A stretch of DNA of 64,000 nucleotides from Sulfurimonas sp. HSL-1716 (GTDB taxonomy: Bacteria; Campylobacterota; Campylobacteria; Campylobacterales; Sulfurimonadaceae), in assembly GCF_039645975.1 (NCBI RefSeq), contig NZ_CP147918.1:2046001-2110000 (forward strand), written 5' to 3'. The notes under the pieces are model-generated. The model saw nothing but the letters and a program-made list of their open reading frames with translations, was not told the origin of the DNA and did not search any database. The position numbers and the translations under genes were made by a program. Shown piece after piece: positions 57,004 to 64,000 of this stretch (positions are counted from its first letter, which is position 1; each line of letters opens with the position of its first letter).

Positions 57004-57575
57004 TGATAACCCTTATCCGCCATGCTGACGTACAAGACCTCTACAAGATGCGCTACAACGGGCATATCGACATCTCCCTCTCGTCCGAAGGGGAAAAACA
57101 GGCGCAAAAACTGGCGGAACATTTTAAAGATGCAAAGTTCGACGGAGTGTTCTGCTCCGACCTCAAACGCGCACGCCAGACGCTCGCGCCGTTTGCCTTG
57201 CAGGTCGAGCCGGTCTTTACCGAAGATTTGAGAGAAAAATCATGGGGAAGGCACGAGGGAATGAGCTTCGATGAGATCATACAAAGCGAAGAGTTCGCCT
57301 ACGAAGATTTTATGCAGTGGGTAAACGCGCTTGACGGAGAAGACTATGAAGCCTACATCCGAAGAGTAAAAGAGTTTTTTTTAGACTACCTGCCCTCACT
57401 GAAGAAAAAAAACATCCTGGCCGTAACTCATGCGGGAGTCATCAGGGTGCTCATCTCCATTATCGACAAAATAGGGCTCGAAGAGGCGTTTTGCATCAGG
57501 TTTGACTACTCCTCATACATAATTTTAGACATAAATACGATGAAATTTAGCAAGATAGAAAATTTTTCGCTATAA
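57000..57575 (+). CDS. cobC: Alpha-ribazole phosphatase-like histidine phosphatase CobC
   Basis: This 191-residue histidine phosphatase has the RHG-type motif as LIRHADV near the start (His in LIRHA), GHIDISLSSEGEKQA, and the second histidine in VTHAGVIR. Its place as the last gene of the cobTUSC operon supports alpha-ribazole phosphate or cobalamin phosphate dephosphorylation. A tRNA-Ser gene follows; its -10 box overlaps the cobC stop codon. Confidence 0.82.
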   Translation: MMITLIRHADVQDLYKMRYNGHIDISLSSEGEKQAQKLAEHFKDAKFDGVFCSDLKRARQTLAPFALQVEPVFTEDLREKSWGRHEGMSFDEIIQSEEFAYEDFMQWVNALDGEDYEAYIRRVKEFFLDYLPSLKKKNILAVTHAGVIRVLISIIDKIGLEEAFCIRFDYSSYIILDINTMKFSKIENFSL

Positions 57576-57576
57576 T
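57571..57576 (+). promoter_or_regulatory. -10 box of tRNA-Ser, overlapping the cobC stop
   Basis: A TATAAT box ends 16 bp before the tRNA 5' end and contains the cobC stop codon TAA (57573-57575). This lets the tRNA be transcribed independently of the cob operon. Confidence 0.5.
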
Positions 57577-57592
57577 CACACTCTTCAAACGC

Positions 57593-57681
57593 GGACAGTT
57601 GGGAGAGCTGGTTTAATCCAGTCGCCTGGAACGCGGCCGTAGGGCAACCTACCGAGGGTTCGAATCCCTCACTGTCCACCA
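57593..57681 (+). tRNA. tRNA-Ser (anticodon GGA)
   Basis: This 89-nt gene folds as a class II tRNA. The acceptor stem is GGACAGT with ACTGTCC, the T arm is GAGGG-TTCGAAT-CCCTC, the anticodon loop is CTGGAAC with anticodon GGA on a stem GTCGC/GCGGC, and the long variable arm pairs TAGG with CCTA. CCA is encoded. The discriminator base before CCA is A, where many tRNA-Ser have G. It reads UCC and UCU codons. Confidence 0.93.
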
Positions 57682-57729
57682 GACTCTTTTACTACTTTCA
57701 GAAAAAATTTTACTTACATGTAATAATGA

Positions 57730-57735
57730 TATAAT
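57730..57735 (+). promoter_or_regulatory. -10 box before the short membrane ORF
   Basis: A TATAAT box lies 27 bp upstream of the start codon at 57762, followed by the ribosome site AAGGA (57752-57756). This suggests the short ORF is transcribed or once was. No good -35 is visible. Confidence 0.4.
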
Positions 57736-57761
57736 TTCTACATTTAATAATAAGGAATACA

Positions 57762-57983
57762 ATGGCGTTAGATGAATTAACTGACTCGTTAAAAGCTAAA
57801 TTATACGATTTTAAATATACTCCTTTTCTTAGTTCTTTTCTCATTTCATGGCTTGTTTTTAACCATAAATATCTGCTAATATATTTTTCTAATATCGAAA
57901 ATATTTTTAATAAAAATGCTAATTCTATATATGTTATCAACTCGAAATTTATTCCAAGTATTCTAGAAACATATGAAAAGTGA
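57762..57983 (+). pseudogene. Short membrane ORF, probably a truncated gene
   Basis: This 73-residue frame has a promoter-like -10 and ribosome site and starts MALDELTDSLKAKLYDF, followed by a membrane segment (about residues 22-41). The start resembles N-termini of longer, uncharacterised membrane proteins of about 200 residues that I recall, of which only the first part would remain. The frame ends in TGA without further domains. It lies in an AT-rich stretch right after tRNA-Ser, which supports a remnant of a mobile insertion. It could alternatively be an intact small protein. Confidence 0.45.
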
Positions 57984-58044
57984 AAACTATACCGAAGCAA
58001 ACAAACCTCCACTTTTTCTCAATATATGTTAAACAGGTGTTTTG

Positions 58045-58050
58045 TATAAT
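58045..58050 (+). promoter_or_regulatory. nhaA: -10 box upstream of nhaA
   Basis: A consensus TATAAT preceded by TTTG lies 37 bp before the nhaA start. The ribosome site GAAGGA follows at about 58075-58080. Confidence 0.45.
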
Positions 58051-58087
58051 CAAGCAGCACGCTCTACTCTATCAAGAAGGATGAACA

Positions 58088-59416
58088 ATGAAATTATACG
58101 CCCCTTGGGAAAGAGCTTTTAATAAAATCGCCACACCGTTTGAACATTTTATACATGCACAGACGACTACCGGTATGATCTTGATATTTATGACCGTACT
58201 GGCTTTGATACTTGCCAACACTCCTCTTACGGAAGCATATGCTCACTTTTTTCACACGAAAGTGGATTTAAATGTCGGTTCTTGGCAGTTCTCCCACACT
58301 ATTCACCACTGGATAAACGACGGGCTTATGGCCATATTTTTCTTTATTATCGGGCTTGAGATAAAAAGAGAGATCCTAGCCGGCGAGCTTTCGAATATCA
58401 AAGTCGCTATTTTGCCTATTTTAGCAGCCATTGGCGGCATGTTTTTTCCCGCACTCATTTACTCTTCCATCAACGCGAGCACTCCGGGAGCTTCAGGATG
58501 GGGAGTGCCGATGGCAACGGATATCGCCTTTGCTATCAGTGCTTTAGTACTGCTTGGAAAAAGGATACCTACCGCACTAGTGACATTTTTGGTCGCGCTT
58601 GCCATCGTCGACGATCTCGGTGCCGTTTTGGTCATTGCGATATTTTATACCCAGCAGATAGTTTTTCTTCCGCTCGTTTTAGCCGGAGCGGCCTTTTTGA
58701 TCATGGTTGCATTCAACCGTTTTGGAATACATATGATCCTGCCCTATTTCATTGTTGGTCTGCTGATGTGGTTTTTTATGTTAGAATCAGGAGTACATGC
58801 GACGATAGCGGGGGTAATAGCCGCCATGGCAATACCCTCAAAACCAAAACAGACTCCTTCGGACTTTACAGAACACACAAGAGAGTTGTTGAATCAATAT
58901 GATAAATATCCCGTAAGTACAGACCACGCTATGCACGAAAAACAAAAAGCCATTTTGATAAATATACAAGACAGAATAGACGCTGTCGGAACGCCTGCAG
59001 CAAGGTTGGAACGCGGCTTGCACCTTCCCGTGGCTCTCATCATCATCCCTCTTTTTGCACTTGCAAACGCAGGTATTACCCTAGACTTTTCCGCTATCGG
59101 CACTACTATTATGAAACCCGTGTCCCTTGGCGTTGTATTCGGTCTTATTTTAGGAAAGGCGATAGGAATATTTGGTGTTTCCTGGCTAGCGATCAAATTA
59201 AGAATAGCAAAACTTCCACAGGGAAGTACTATGAATCAGATCTTCGGTGTGGCCTTTCTGGGAGGTATCGGTTTTACTATGTCTATTTTCGTAGCGGATT
59301 TGGCATTTCCAGGAAATAGTGAGCTTGTATTTCAGGCAAAAGTCGGGATTTTGTCGGCTTCTTTGTTTGCGGGAATTTTTGGCTATCTATGGTTAAGATT
59401 TGTATCGAAAAACTGA
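58088..59416 (+). CDS. nhaA: Na+/H+ antiporter NhaA
   Basis: NhaA exchanges sodium for protons and keeps pH and Na+ balance. The 442-residue protein has about 12 helices, GLEIKREILAGEL, WGVPMATDIAFA and the conserved transport aspartates in VDDLGAV. A longer soluble loop (about 255-305, SKPKQTPSDFTEHTRELL onward) lies between helices, as in many Campylobacterota NhaA. The gene has its own -10 box. Confidence 0.96.
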   Translation: MKLYAPWERAFNKIATPFEHFIHAQTTTGMILIFMTVLALILANTPLTEAYAHFFHTKVDLNVGSWQFSHTIHHWINDGLMAIFFFIIGLEIKREILAGELSNIKVAILPILAAIGGMFFPALIYSSINASTPGASGWGVPMATDIAFAISALVLLGKRIPTALVTFLVALAIVDDLGAVLVIAIFYTQQIVFLPLVLAGAAFLIMVAFNRFGIHMILPYFIVGLLMWFFMLESGVHATIAGVIAAMAIPSKPKQTPSDFTEHTRELLNQYDKYPVSTDHAMHEKQKAILINIQDRIDAVGTPAARLERGLHLPVALIIIPLFALANAGITLDFSAIGTTIMKPVSLGVVFGLILGKAIGIFGVSWLAIKLRIAKLPQGSTMNQIFGVAFLGGIGFTMSIFVADLAFPGNSELVFQAKVGILSASLFAGIFGYLWLRFVSKN

Positions 59417-59471
59417 TTGAATTGTAACTGTAACTCTGTATAATTGTAAAAAAAGAATCAAAGGTTGTCTT

Positions 59472-60680
59472 TTGAGTACAAAAGTAGTGGTCATCGGCGG
59501 AGGTTACGGCGGATTGCGCGCCATCGAATTTTTGGCAAAACACAAAGATCTCGACATAACGCTCATCGACAAAAATCCCTACCATTACCTCCAGACAGAG
59601 GCATACGGCTACATCGCGGGACGTTTTGATATCCATGACATCGCCATAGATCTTGACAAATGGTGCCGCGGGTTTAAAAAAAGAGTCGACTTCCTCTATG
59701 AAAAAGCGACTGCCGTCGACTATGAAAAACAAACCGTTACGACGGAAAAAAAAGAGATCTCATACGACTACCTCATCATCGCCACGGGAGCGCAGACCAA
59801 CTTTTTCTCTTTTATAGAAGGGCTTAGAGAGAACAGCTACGGCGTCAAAAAACTCATGCGCGCCTACAACTTCAGAAAAGAGTTTGAAAACCTCATCTAC
59901 AAAAAACTGGAAAACGAAGAGATAAGCGGCACCGACGAGATCAACCTCGCCATAGGCGGAGCGGGTCTGAGCGGCGTGGAAGTAGCTGCGGAGATGGCGC
60001 ATGTCATCGAGATATACAGCAAGACCCTGGGCGAACGCGCAAAAAAGATAAAGATATACCTCATAGACGCAAGCGACACTATTTTGCCGGGAATGAGCCG
60101 TTTCATTATAGAAAAAACCCATAAAAGACTACAAAACGTCGGTGTAAACATTCTTACGGGTGCATTCATTGAAAAGCTGGATAAAACAACCATCTACTTT
60201 AAAAACGGCGATACCCTTAACTACCATTTTATGGTCTTTACAGGCGGTATCAAAGCTTCTACGCTCAATGAAAACACTCAAGGCGAAAAGAACAGGATCG
60301 AGCAGTTCATTCCAAACAAAGAACTCAACATCAACGGCACAAAAAACGTCTTTGCCATAGGAGACTGCGTGGAGCTTAAAGATATCCATGGAAAGATCCT
60401 CCCGCCGACTGCTCAAACAGCGGAAAAAAGTGCAGAATACGTAGCAAACGTCATCATCGACAGAATCACGGGCAGAACCTCCAAACCTTTTGATGCCGAT
60501 GTGAGCGGAATGTTCGTGGCTCTTGGAGGCAAATACGCAGTAGGAGAGATGTTCGGATTTTTAAAGGTAAAAGGCTACACGGCATACCTGCTCAAAAAAG
60601 CGATCACCTATGCCTACTTTTTAGGACTTCACTTTCGCATCAATGCAGGGTATAAAAACAGGATAAAAGGCGGATCTTGA
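59472..60680 (+). CDS. Type II NADH:quinone oxidoreductase
   Basis: This 402-residue flavoprotein has the FAD-binding GGGYGGLRAIEF near the start, the second nucleotide-binding GGAGLSGVEVAAEMAH (about 160-175) and AIGDCVEL near the C-terminus. It matches non-proton-pumping NDH-2 or related NAD(P)H/sulfide quinone reductases of the same superfamily. The absence of extra redox cysteines typical of sulfide:quinone reductase favours NDH-2. The start is TTG. It is coupled to the YjbQ gene. Confidence 0.8.
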   Translation: MSTKVVVIGGGYGGLRAIEFLAKHKDLDITLIDKNPYHYLQTEAYGYIAGRFDIHDIAIDLDKWCRGFKKRVDFLYEKATAVDYEKQTVTTEKKEISYDYLIIATGAQTNFFSFIEGLRENSYGVKKLMRAYNFRKEFENLIYKKLENEEISGTDEINLAIGGAGLSGVEVAAEMAHVIEIYSKTLGERAKKIKIYLIDASDTILPGMSRFIIEKTHKRLQNVGVNILTGAFIEKLDKTTIYFKNGDTLNYHFMVFTGGIKASTLNENTQGEKNRIEQFIPNKELNINGTKNVFAIGDCVELKDIHGKILPPTAQTAEKSAEYVANVIIDRITGRTSKPFDADVSGMFVALGGKYAVGEMFGFLKVKGYTAYLLKKAITYAYFLGLHFRINAGYKNRIKGGS

Positions 60681-61096
60681 TGCGCTTCATTCAAATTGAG
60701 ATAAAACTGCGCCCCCGTCCAAGAGGCTTTCACATCATCACCGACGAGATACTCCAAGCCATAGACCTCACAGAGATAAAGGTCGGGATGCTCAACATCT
60801 TTTTAAAACACACGAGTGCGAGTCTAAGTATCAACGAAAACTGCGAGCGGGAAGTGAGAAGCGATATGGAAAACCTTTTTAGCGATCTTTGCGATGAGAA
60901 GCCCTACTTCAAGCACACCTACGAGGGAGAAGACGACATGCCTGCTCATGCAAAGTCCTCGCTTCTCGGTGTATCTCTCAATATTCCCATAACAGAGGGC
61001 AGACTTAATCTCGGCACATGGCAAGGAATCTACTTGGGCGAACACAGAGAAAATGCTGGTAGCAGATCGATAGTCCTCACCGCAAGCGGGATATAA
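60680..61096 (+). CDS. YjbQ/UPF0047 family protein
   Basis: This 138-residue protein has the UPF0047 pattern HTSASLSINENCEREVRSDM with conserved His, then DDMPAHAKSSLLGVSLNIPI and LGTWQGIYLGEHR. The family shows weak thiamine phosphate synthase-like activity, and its biological role is unsettled. The start ATG 60680 overlaps the stop of the NDH-2 gene (TGATG); a TTG one codon upstream is possible. Confidence 0.88.
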   Translation: MRFIQIEIKLRPRPRGFHIITDEILQAIDLTEIKVGMLNIFLKHTSASLSINENCEREVRSDMENLFSDLCDEKPYFKHTYEGEDDMPAHAKSSLLGVSLNIPITEGRLNLGTWQGIYLGEHRENAGSRSIVLTASGI

Positions 61097-61150
61097 AAGT
61101 TTCTCTTTTACGACATCACGCTATTTTTCGTTTCTCTTGACCTTTGTATA

Positions 61151-61179
61151 TTGACAACCGTATATTTACAAGTTAAAAT
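61151..61179 (+). promoter_or_regulatory. Consensus sigma-70 promoter of the ankyrin lipoprotein gene
   Basis: A perfect -35 TTGACA (61151-61156), a 17-bp spacer and -10 TAAAAT (61174-61179) precede the start at 61207. Transcription would begin near 61186 and leave a short leader with the GGGG ribosome site. This is the clearest sigma-70 promoter in the window; most other genes lack a -35 box. Confidence 0.75.
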
Positions 61180-61206
61180 CTTACTCTCATTAAAAAGGGG
61201 TATTTT

Positions 61207-62940
61207 ATGCGTATTGTAAACTATTTTTTATCATTGTCTTTTTTCTCTTTGGTGCTTGCGGGATGCGCTACGAACGCTCCTCTTGCAAACGACACCGGCA
61301 AACGAAGAACGATGCAGACAGAACAAACATCGCGAACGGCGCAGATAGCGCAGGTGACGGACGAGTACACAAAATACAAACCGTTTTATGATGCCATACA
61401 GCAAAACTCACTTGAACAGTTCAAAGCCGCTTTTGCCGCCGATCCCATAGATGTGAAGACAAAGGTACACCCAAGAGGCGACCTTCTTTACATAGCGCTA
61501 AGAGGCACAGGCAAACAGCCAGACAAAGTACGACGCAATGCGATCATAAAGTATCTTGTCGAAGAGAAAAAAGCCGATGTCAACGCCAAAGAGACCTACG
61601 GCTTTACACCTTTGCATGCGGCAAGCGACTTTGAGACCGCCAAATATCTGGTAGAGCACGGCGCCGATGTCAACGCCAAAACAGATGCCGGTCTGACTCC
61701 TCTGCAGTCTTCGTTATGGGCAAATGATCTCGATCTTACGACATATCTCCTTAACAAAGGCGTAGATATCGATGCACAAGACGTTAACGGAGTCGATGCT
61801 TTGTATTCTGCATCTTATTACGGGAACGTCCCTCTTATGAAACTGCTCGTAGAACACGGTGCCAAGATAGAGAGCTCGACCAAAGAGAGCTGGACGCCCC
61901 TGCTTGTCAGTGCGTACAACGGCCAGCTTGACGCGGTGAAGTTTTTAATAGAAAAAGGCGCAAACATTGAAGCCAGAAACTCCGTAGGATGGACGCCGTT
62001 GCTGCTTGCATCGGCGCAGGGAAAAACGGAAGTAGCCCGCTATCTTCTGCAAAAGGGAGCTAAGCTGGACGCCAAAACATTCGACGGACAGATGCCGCTG
62101 TACGTAGCTGCAAGATACGGGCATCTTGACCTTGTAAAACTCTTTTTGGATGAAGGTGCGGACATCGACAGCTTGAACTATAACGGAATGACGCCGCTGC
62201 ATGTAGCGGCGATGATGGGCCAGACCGACGTGCTGAAGTATCTGCTTGAAAACGGAGCGAATCCCGATGCAAAAGATTTCCAAACAAAAACACCTATGGC
62301 ATACGCCATACAAAACAAACACTCAAATCTCATCTCCTACATCCAAAATGCCAAGTACAACTATGCTTCGACAAAAGAGATAGCGAAGAAAAAAAGATTT
62401 AAAAAACTTGAAGAAAAACTAAGAAAAAACGTCAATGAATATATTGCAAAAAATGATCTGCAGGGACTCAAAACATACACTGACAGACATCCAAACGCGG
62501 TCAACTTCATCCCTGACGACACGTTGAGACTCGCTCTTACAGGACCAAAAGGGATGAAGGTCGGAGATATCCGCAAACTGATCCAAAGCGGAAAAAACGA
62601 GAAACTTGTCATCTCTTTGATAAACAGGACAAAAACACCCTACAAAGAGTTCACTCTCAAAGAGATAGACATCCTCTCAAAAATGGGGATAAGCGACAAC
62701 ATCATCTCGGCGATGATAGATATAACGACAAAACTGCAAAACGACGCCGATATGAAAGAGGAACAGAGAAAGTTTTTACAGGCGCAAAAAGATATAGCCA
62801 AACAAAAATCCGAGACAAAAGTAATCTACCAAAACGCTCCTGTCCAAAAGGTCGGGACAAGAGAAGACCCTATGATGGAACAGCTGCAGCATGAGGTCAT
62901 AAAGCAGGGAGTCAATAAACTTCTTGATCGTCTTTTTTAA
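61207..62940 (+). CDS. Ankyrin-repeat lipoprotein
   Basis: This 577-residue protein has a lipoprotein signal peptide with lipobox LAGC (Cys at residue 20), so it is exported and membrane-anchored. About eight ankyrin repeats follow (about residues 115-400), with repeated cores such as GFTPLHAAS, GWTPLLLASAQG and GMTPLHVAAMMG. After them come a charged helical region with coiled-coil character and a basic C-terminus (about 400-577). Ankyrin lipoproteins probably bind proteins in the periplasm or at the surface. No family function is recognised. Confidence 0.85.
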   Translation: MRIVNYFLSLSFFSLVLAGCATNAPLANDTGKRRTMQTEQTSRTAQIAQVTDEYTKYKPFYDAIQQNSLEQFKAAFAADPIDVKTKVHPRGDLLYIALRGTGKQPDKVRRNAIIKYLVEEKKADVNAKETYGFTPLHAASDFETAKYLVEHGADVNAKTDAGLTPLQSSLWANDLDLTTYLLNKGVDIDAQDVNGVDALYSASYYGNVPLMKLLVEHGAKIESSTKESWTPLLVSAYNGQLDAVKFLIEKGANIEARNSVGWTPLLLASAQGKTEVARYLLQKGAKLDAKTFDGQMPLYVAARYGHLDLVKLFLDEGADIDSLNYNGMTPLHVAAMMGQTDVLKYLLENGANPDAKDFQTKTPMAYAIQNKHSNLISYIQNAKYNYASTKEIAKKKRFKKLEEKLRKNVNEYIAKNDLQGLKTYTDRHPNAVNFIPDDTLRLALTGPKGMKVGDIRKLIQSGKNEKLVISLINRTKTPYKEFTLKEIDILSKMGISDNIISAMIDITTKLQNDADMKEEQRKFLQAQKDIAKQKSETKVIYQNAPVQKVGTREDPMMEQLQHEVIKQGVNKLLDRLF

Positions 62941-62949
62941 ACCACATCC

Positions 62950-62980
62950 CGCTCACGCTCTTTTCGCAAGAGCGTGAGCG
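62950..62980. terminator. Strong bidirectional hairpin
   Basis: A perfect 13-bp stem (CGCTCACGCTCTT with AAGAGCGTGAGCG) with loop TTCGC lies 9 bp after the ankyrin gene stop and 15 bp before the end of the convergent gene. No T-run follows, but the stem is very stable, so a shared terminator or mRNA-end protector is likely. Confidence 0.6.
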
Positions 62981-62995
62981 ATCGCGCCGCCATAC

Positions 62996-63337
62996 TCAGC
63001 TCATCGTCTGATATTCGTGTTCGAGAACGGCCCTATACTCTTCATAGATGCTTTGTGAAGATCTGTTTTTATACATCTTCAAAATCTCTCTGGCAAAATC
63101 AAGCGGATAGTCTACGATCTGACCGACATCACGTTTGAACACCTCTTCAAGAACTGCATACATCTTTTCGTAGATCTCGGGGTTGTCGATTTTGAGCCTT
63201 TCAAGGTTCTCTTGAATTTTGATGAGCGAATCATCGTTGAATTCACCGCGCTCATGAATGGTCTTTCGTATCTCTACATACTCTCTCAAGTCTTTACGGT
63301 TGCGAATATAATCTGTAAACATCTCTATAAGTATCAT
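62996..63337 (-). CDS. Helical hypothetical protein
   Basis: This 113-residue protein is soluble, rich in charged residues and mainly helical (for example LREYVEIRKTIHERGEF and VLEEVFKRDVGQIVDYPLDF). No signal peptide, metal site or known motif is visible. It stands alone between the strong hairpin and the esterase gene on the same strand. Confidence 0.55.
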   Translation of the reverse strand: MILIEMFTDYIRNRKDLREYVEIRKTIHERGEFNDDSLIKIQENLERLKIDNPEIYEKMYAVLEEVFKRDVGQIVDYPLDFAREILKMYKNRSSQSIYEEYRAVLEHEYQTMS

Positions 63338-63422
63338 GAAACACCTCTTTATTCAATTTACTATACAGCCATTGTAACACTCTAACGATGCAATAGTGTA
63401 GCATTGAATAAGATTTTTTGTC

Positions 63423-63989
63423 TCAATCTATCAGTTTATTCTCTTTTAAAACCTCGATAAAAGCATCGGCCATCATCGCATAGCCTTTTTCGTTTGGATG
63501 TACATAATCGCTTTTGAACTCTCTGTGCAGTTCGATGCGGGTCAGTATCTTGTCTTCATAGATCACTCCCGTCTCTTTTGCGACCTCTTTATACAGAGGA
63601 AGGGTTCTAAATCCCAGCATATGAAAATCGGGAACACCTACCAGCATCACGACGGCACCGCTTTGTTTTATGAGTTTAATCATCTGTAAAAGATTGCTTT
63701 TGAGCTCTGCCAAAGAGCGTTTGCGCAGGATATCGTTGCCACCGTGGCAGAGAATGACAAGGTCGGGTTTTTTCTTTAAGAGCCCTTTTAGGCGCATAAG
63801 GCCCTCTCGGGACTCTTCACCTGGAATGCCCGCATTTATGACATGCAGTCCCGTCTTTTTTTCAAGCACGGCAGGATAGCTGAAGTCGATAGGAGCGCCA
63901 AAACCGTATGTAAGGCTATCGCCAAAAGCGAGCACGACGGCATTGTTCTTTAACGGAGGATAGGTCAAATGGTTTCTACTCTCCTTCAT
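63423..63989 (-). CDS. GDSL/SGNH-family esterase (TesA-like)
   Basis: This 188-residue protein has the GDSL motif (FGDSLTYGFG, Ser at residue 25), the glycine block INAGIPGEESREG, GGNDILR with the oxyanion Asn, and the C-terminal catalytic pair in SDYVHPNEKGY. It matches arylesterase/lysophospholipase TesA-type enzymes. No signal peptide is apparent, unlike periplasmic TesA, so it is probably cytoplasmic. It reaches to 11 bp from the window end. Confidence 0.88.
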   Translation of the reverse strand: MKESRNHLTYPPLKNNAVVLAFGDSLTYGFGAPIDFSYPAVLEKKTGLHVINAGIPGEESREGLMRLKGLLKKKPDLVILCHGGNDILRKRSLAELKSNLLQMIKLIKQSGAVVMLVGVPDFHMLGFRTLPLYKEVAKETGVIYEDKILTRIELHREFKSDYVHPNEKGYAMMADAFIEVLKENKLID

Positions 63990-64000
63990 ATATATCGAGA

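Noticed and set aside
57682-58087. Attachment-site direct repeat after tRNA-Ser
   Set aside because: I looked for a repeat of the tRNA 3' end downstream and found none within the stretch before nhaA.

Overview
The window looks like the chromosome of a free-living member of the Campylobacterota (former Epsilonproteobacteria), most like the Sulfurimonas/Sulfuricurvum group. This rests on gene content and order: ccoNOQP followed by a DUF4006 gene, a DUF507 gene overlapping carA, recA-eno followed by an FtsB-like gene, MqnA and MqnD of the futalosine menaquinone route, an AddAB recombination system, and flagellar genes scattered as singles. The genus is inferred from memory of gene order; no database was searched. 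Most of the window is ordinary, tightly packed core genome, with many 4-bp ATGA overlaps.

Layout. 1-2.6 kb: addA (cut by the window edge) and addB. 2.6-7.6 kb: cbb3 oxidase operon (ccoN, ccoO, ccoQ, ccoP, DUF4006, an unlisted 29-residue membrane peptide, a TPM-like protein, a FixH-like protein), preceded by a strong hairpin or operator. 7.7-15.4 kb: a UreH/TauE-like membrane protein, carA with DUF507, a MotE-like protein and fliJ, purA with hisZ, an aminotransferase and luxS. 15.5-18.5 kb: uppP, rdgB and a YajR-like exporter. 18.6-20.0 kb: an AT-rich accessory cassette (membrane coiled-coil protein, HhH-GPD glycosylase-like protein, macrodomain protein). 20-28.7 kb: moaD-moaE-moeA, mqnA, malic enzyme, an AMIN-domain protein, an FtsB-like protein, eno, recA, mqnD. 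28.7-39.2 kb: fliQ, murB, deacetylase, outer-membrane protein, tpx, tsaD with an orphan adenine methylase, hydrolase, histidine kinase, dxr, cdsA, NFACT protein.

39.2-57.6 kb is rich in cobalamin genes: a TonB receptor, BtuF-, BtuD- and BtuC-like transport proteins, a cysteine-rich small-domain protein, cobQ, and a coupled cobT-cobU-cobS-cobC operon. A Cyc2-like fused cytochrome-porin gene lies on the opposite strand inside the transporter locus. Two paralogous chemoreceptors, trkHA and a radical SAM gene are interspersed. A tRNA-Ser(GGA) at 57.6 kb is followed by an AT-rich stretch with a short, probably truncated membrane ORF. 58-64 kb holds nhaA, a type II NADH dehydrogenase, a YjbQ protein, an ankyrin lipoprotein, a small hypothetical protein and a GDSL esterase.

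Together the genes suggest a microaerobic, menaquinone-based, motile bacterium that can both import and assemble cobamides. The candidates most worth pursuing are the AT-rich macrodomain/HhH cassette, the Cyc2-like cytochrome-porin, and the 29-residue peptide in the cbb3 operon. No CRISPR array, rRNA, insertion sequence or phage genes were seen.
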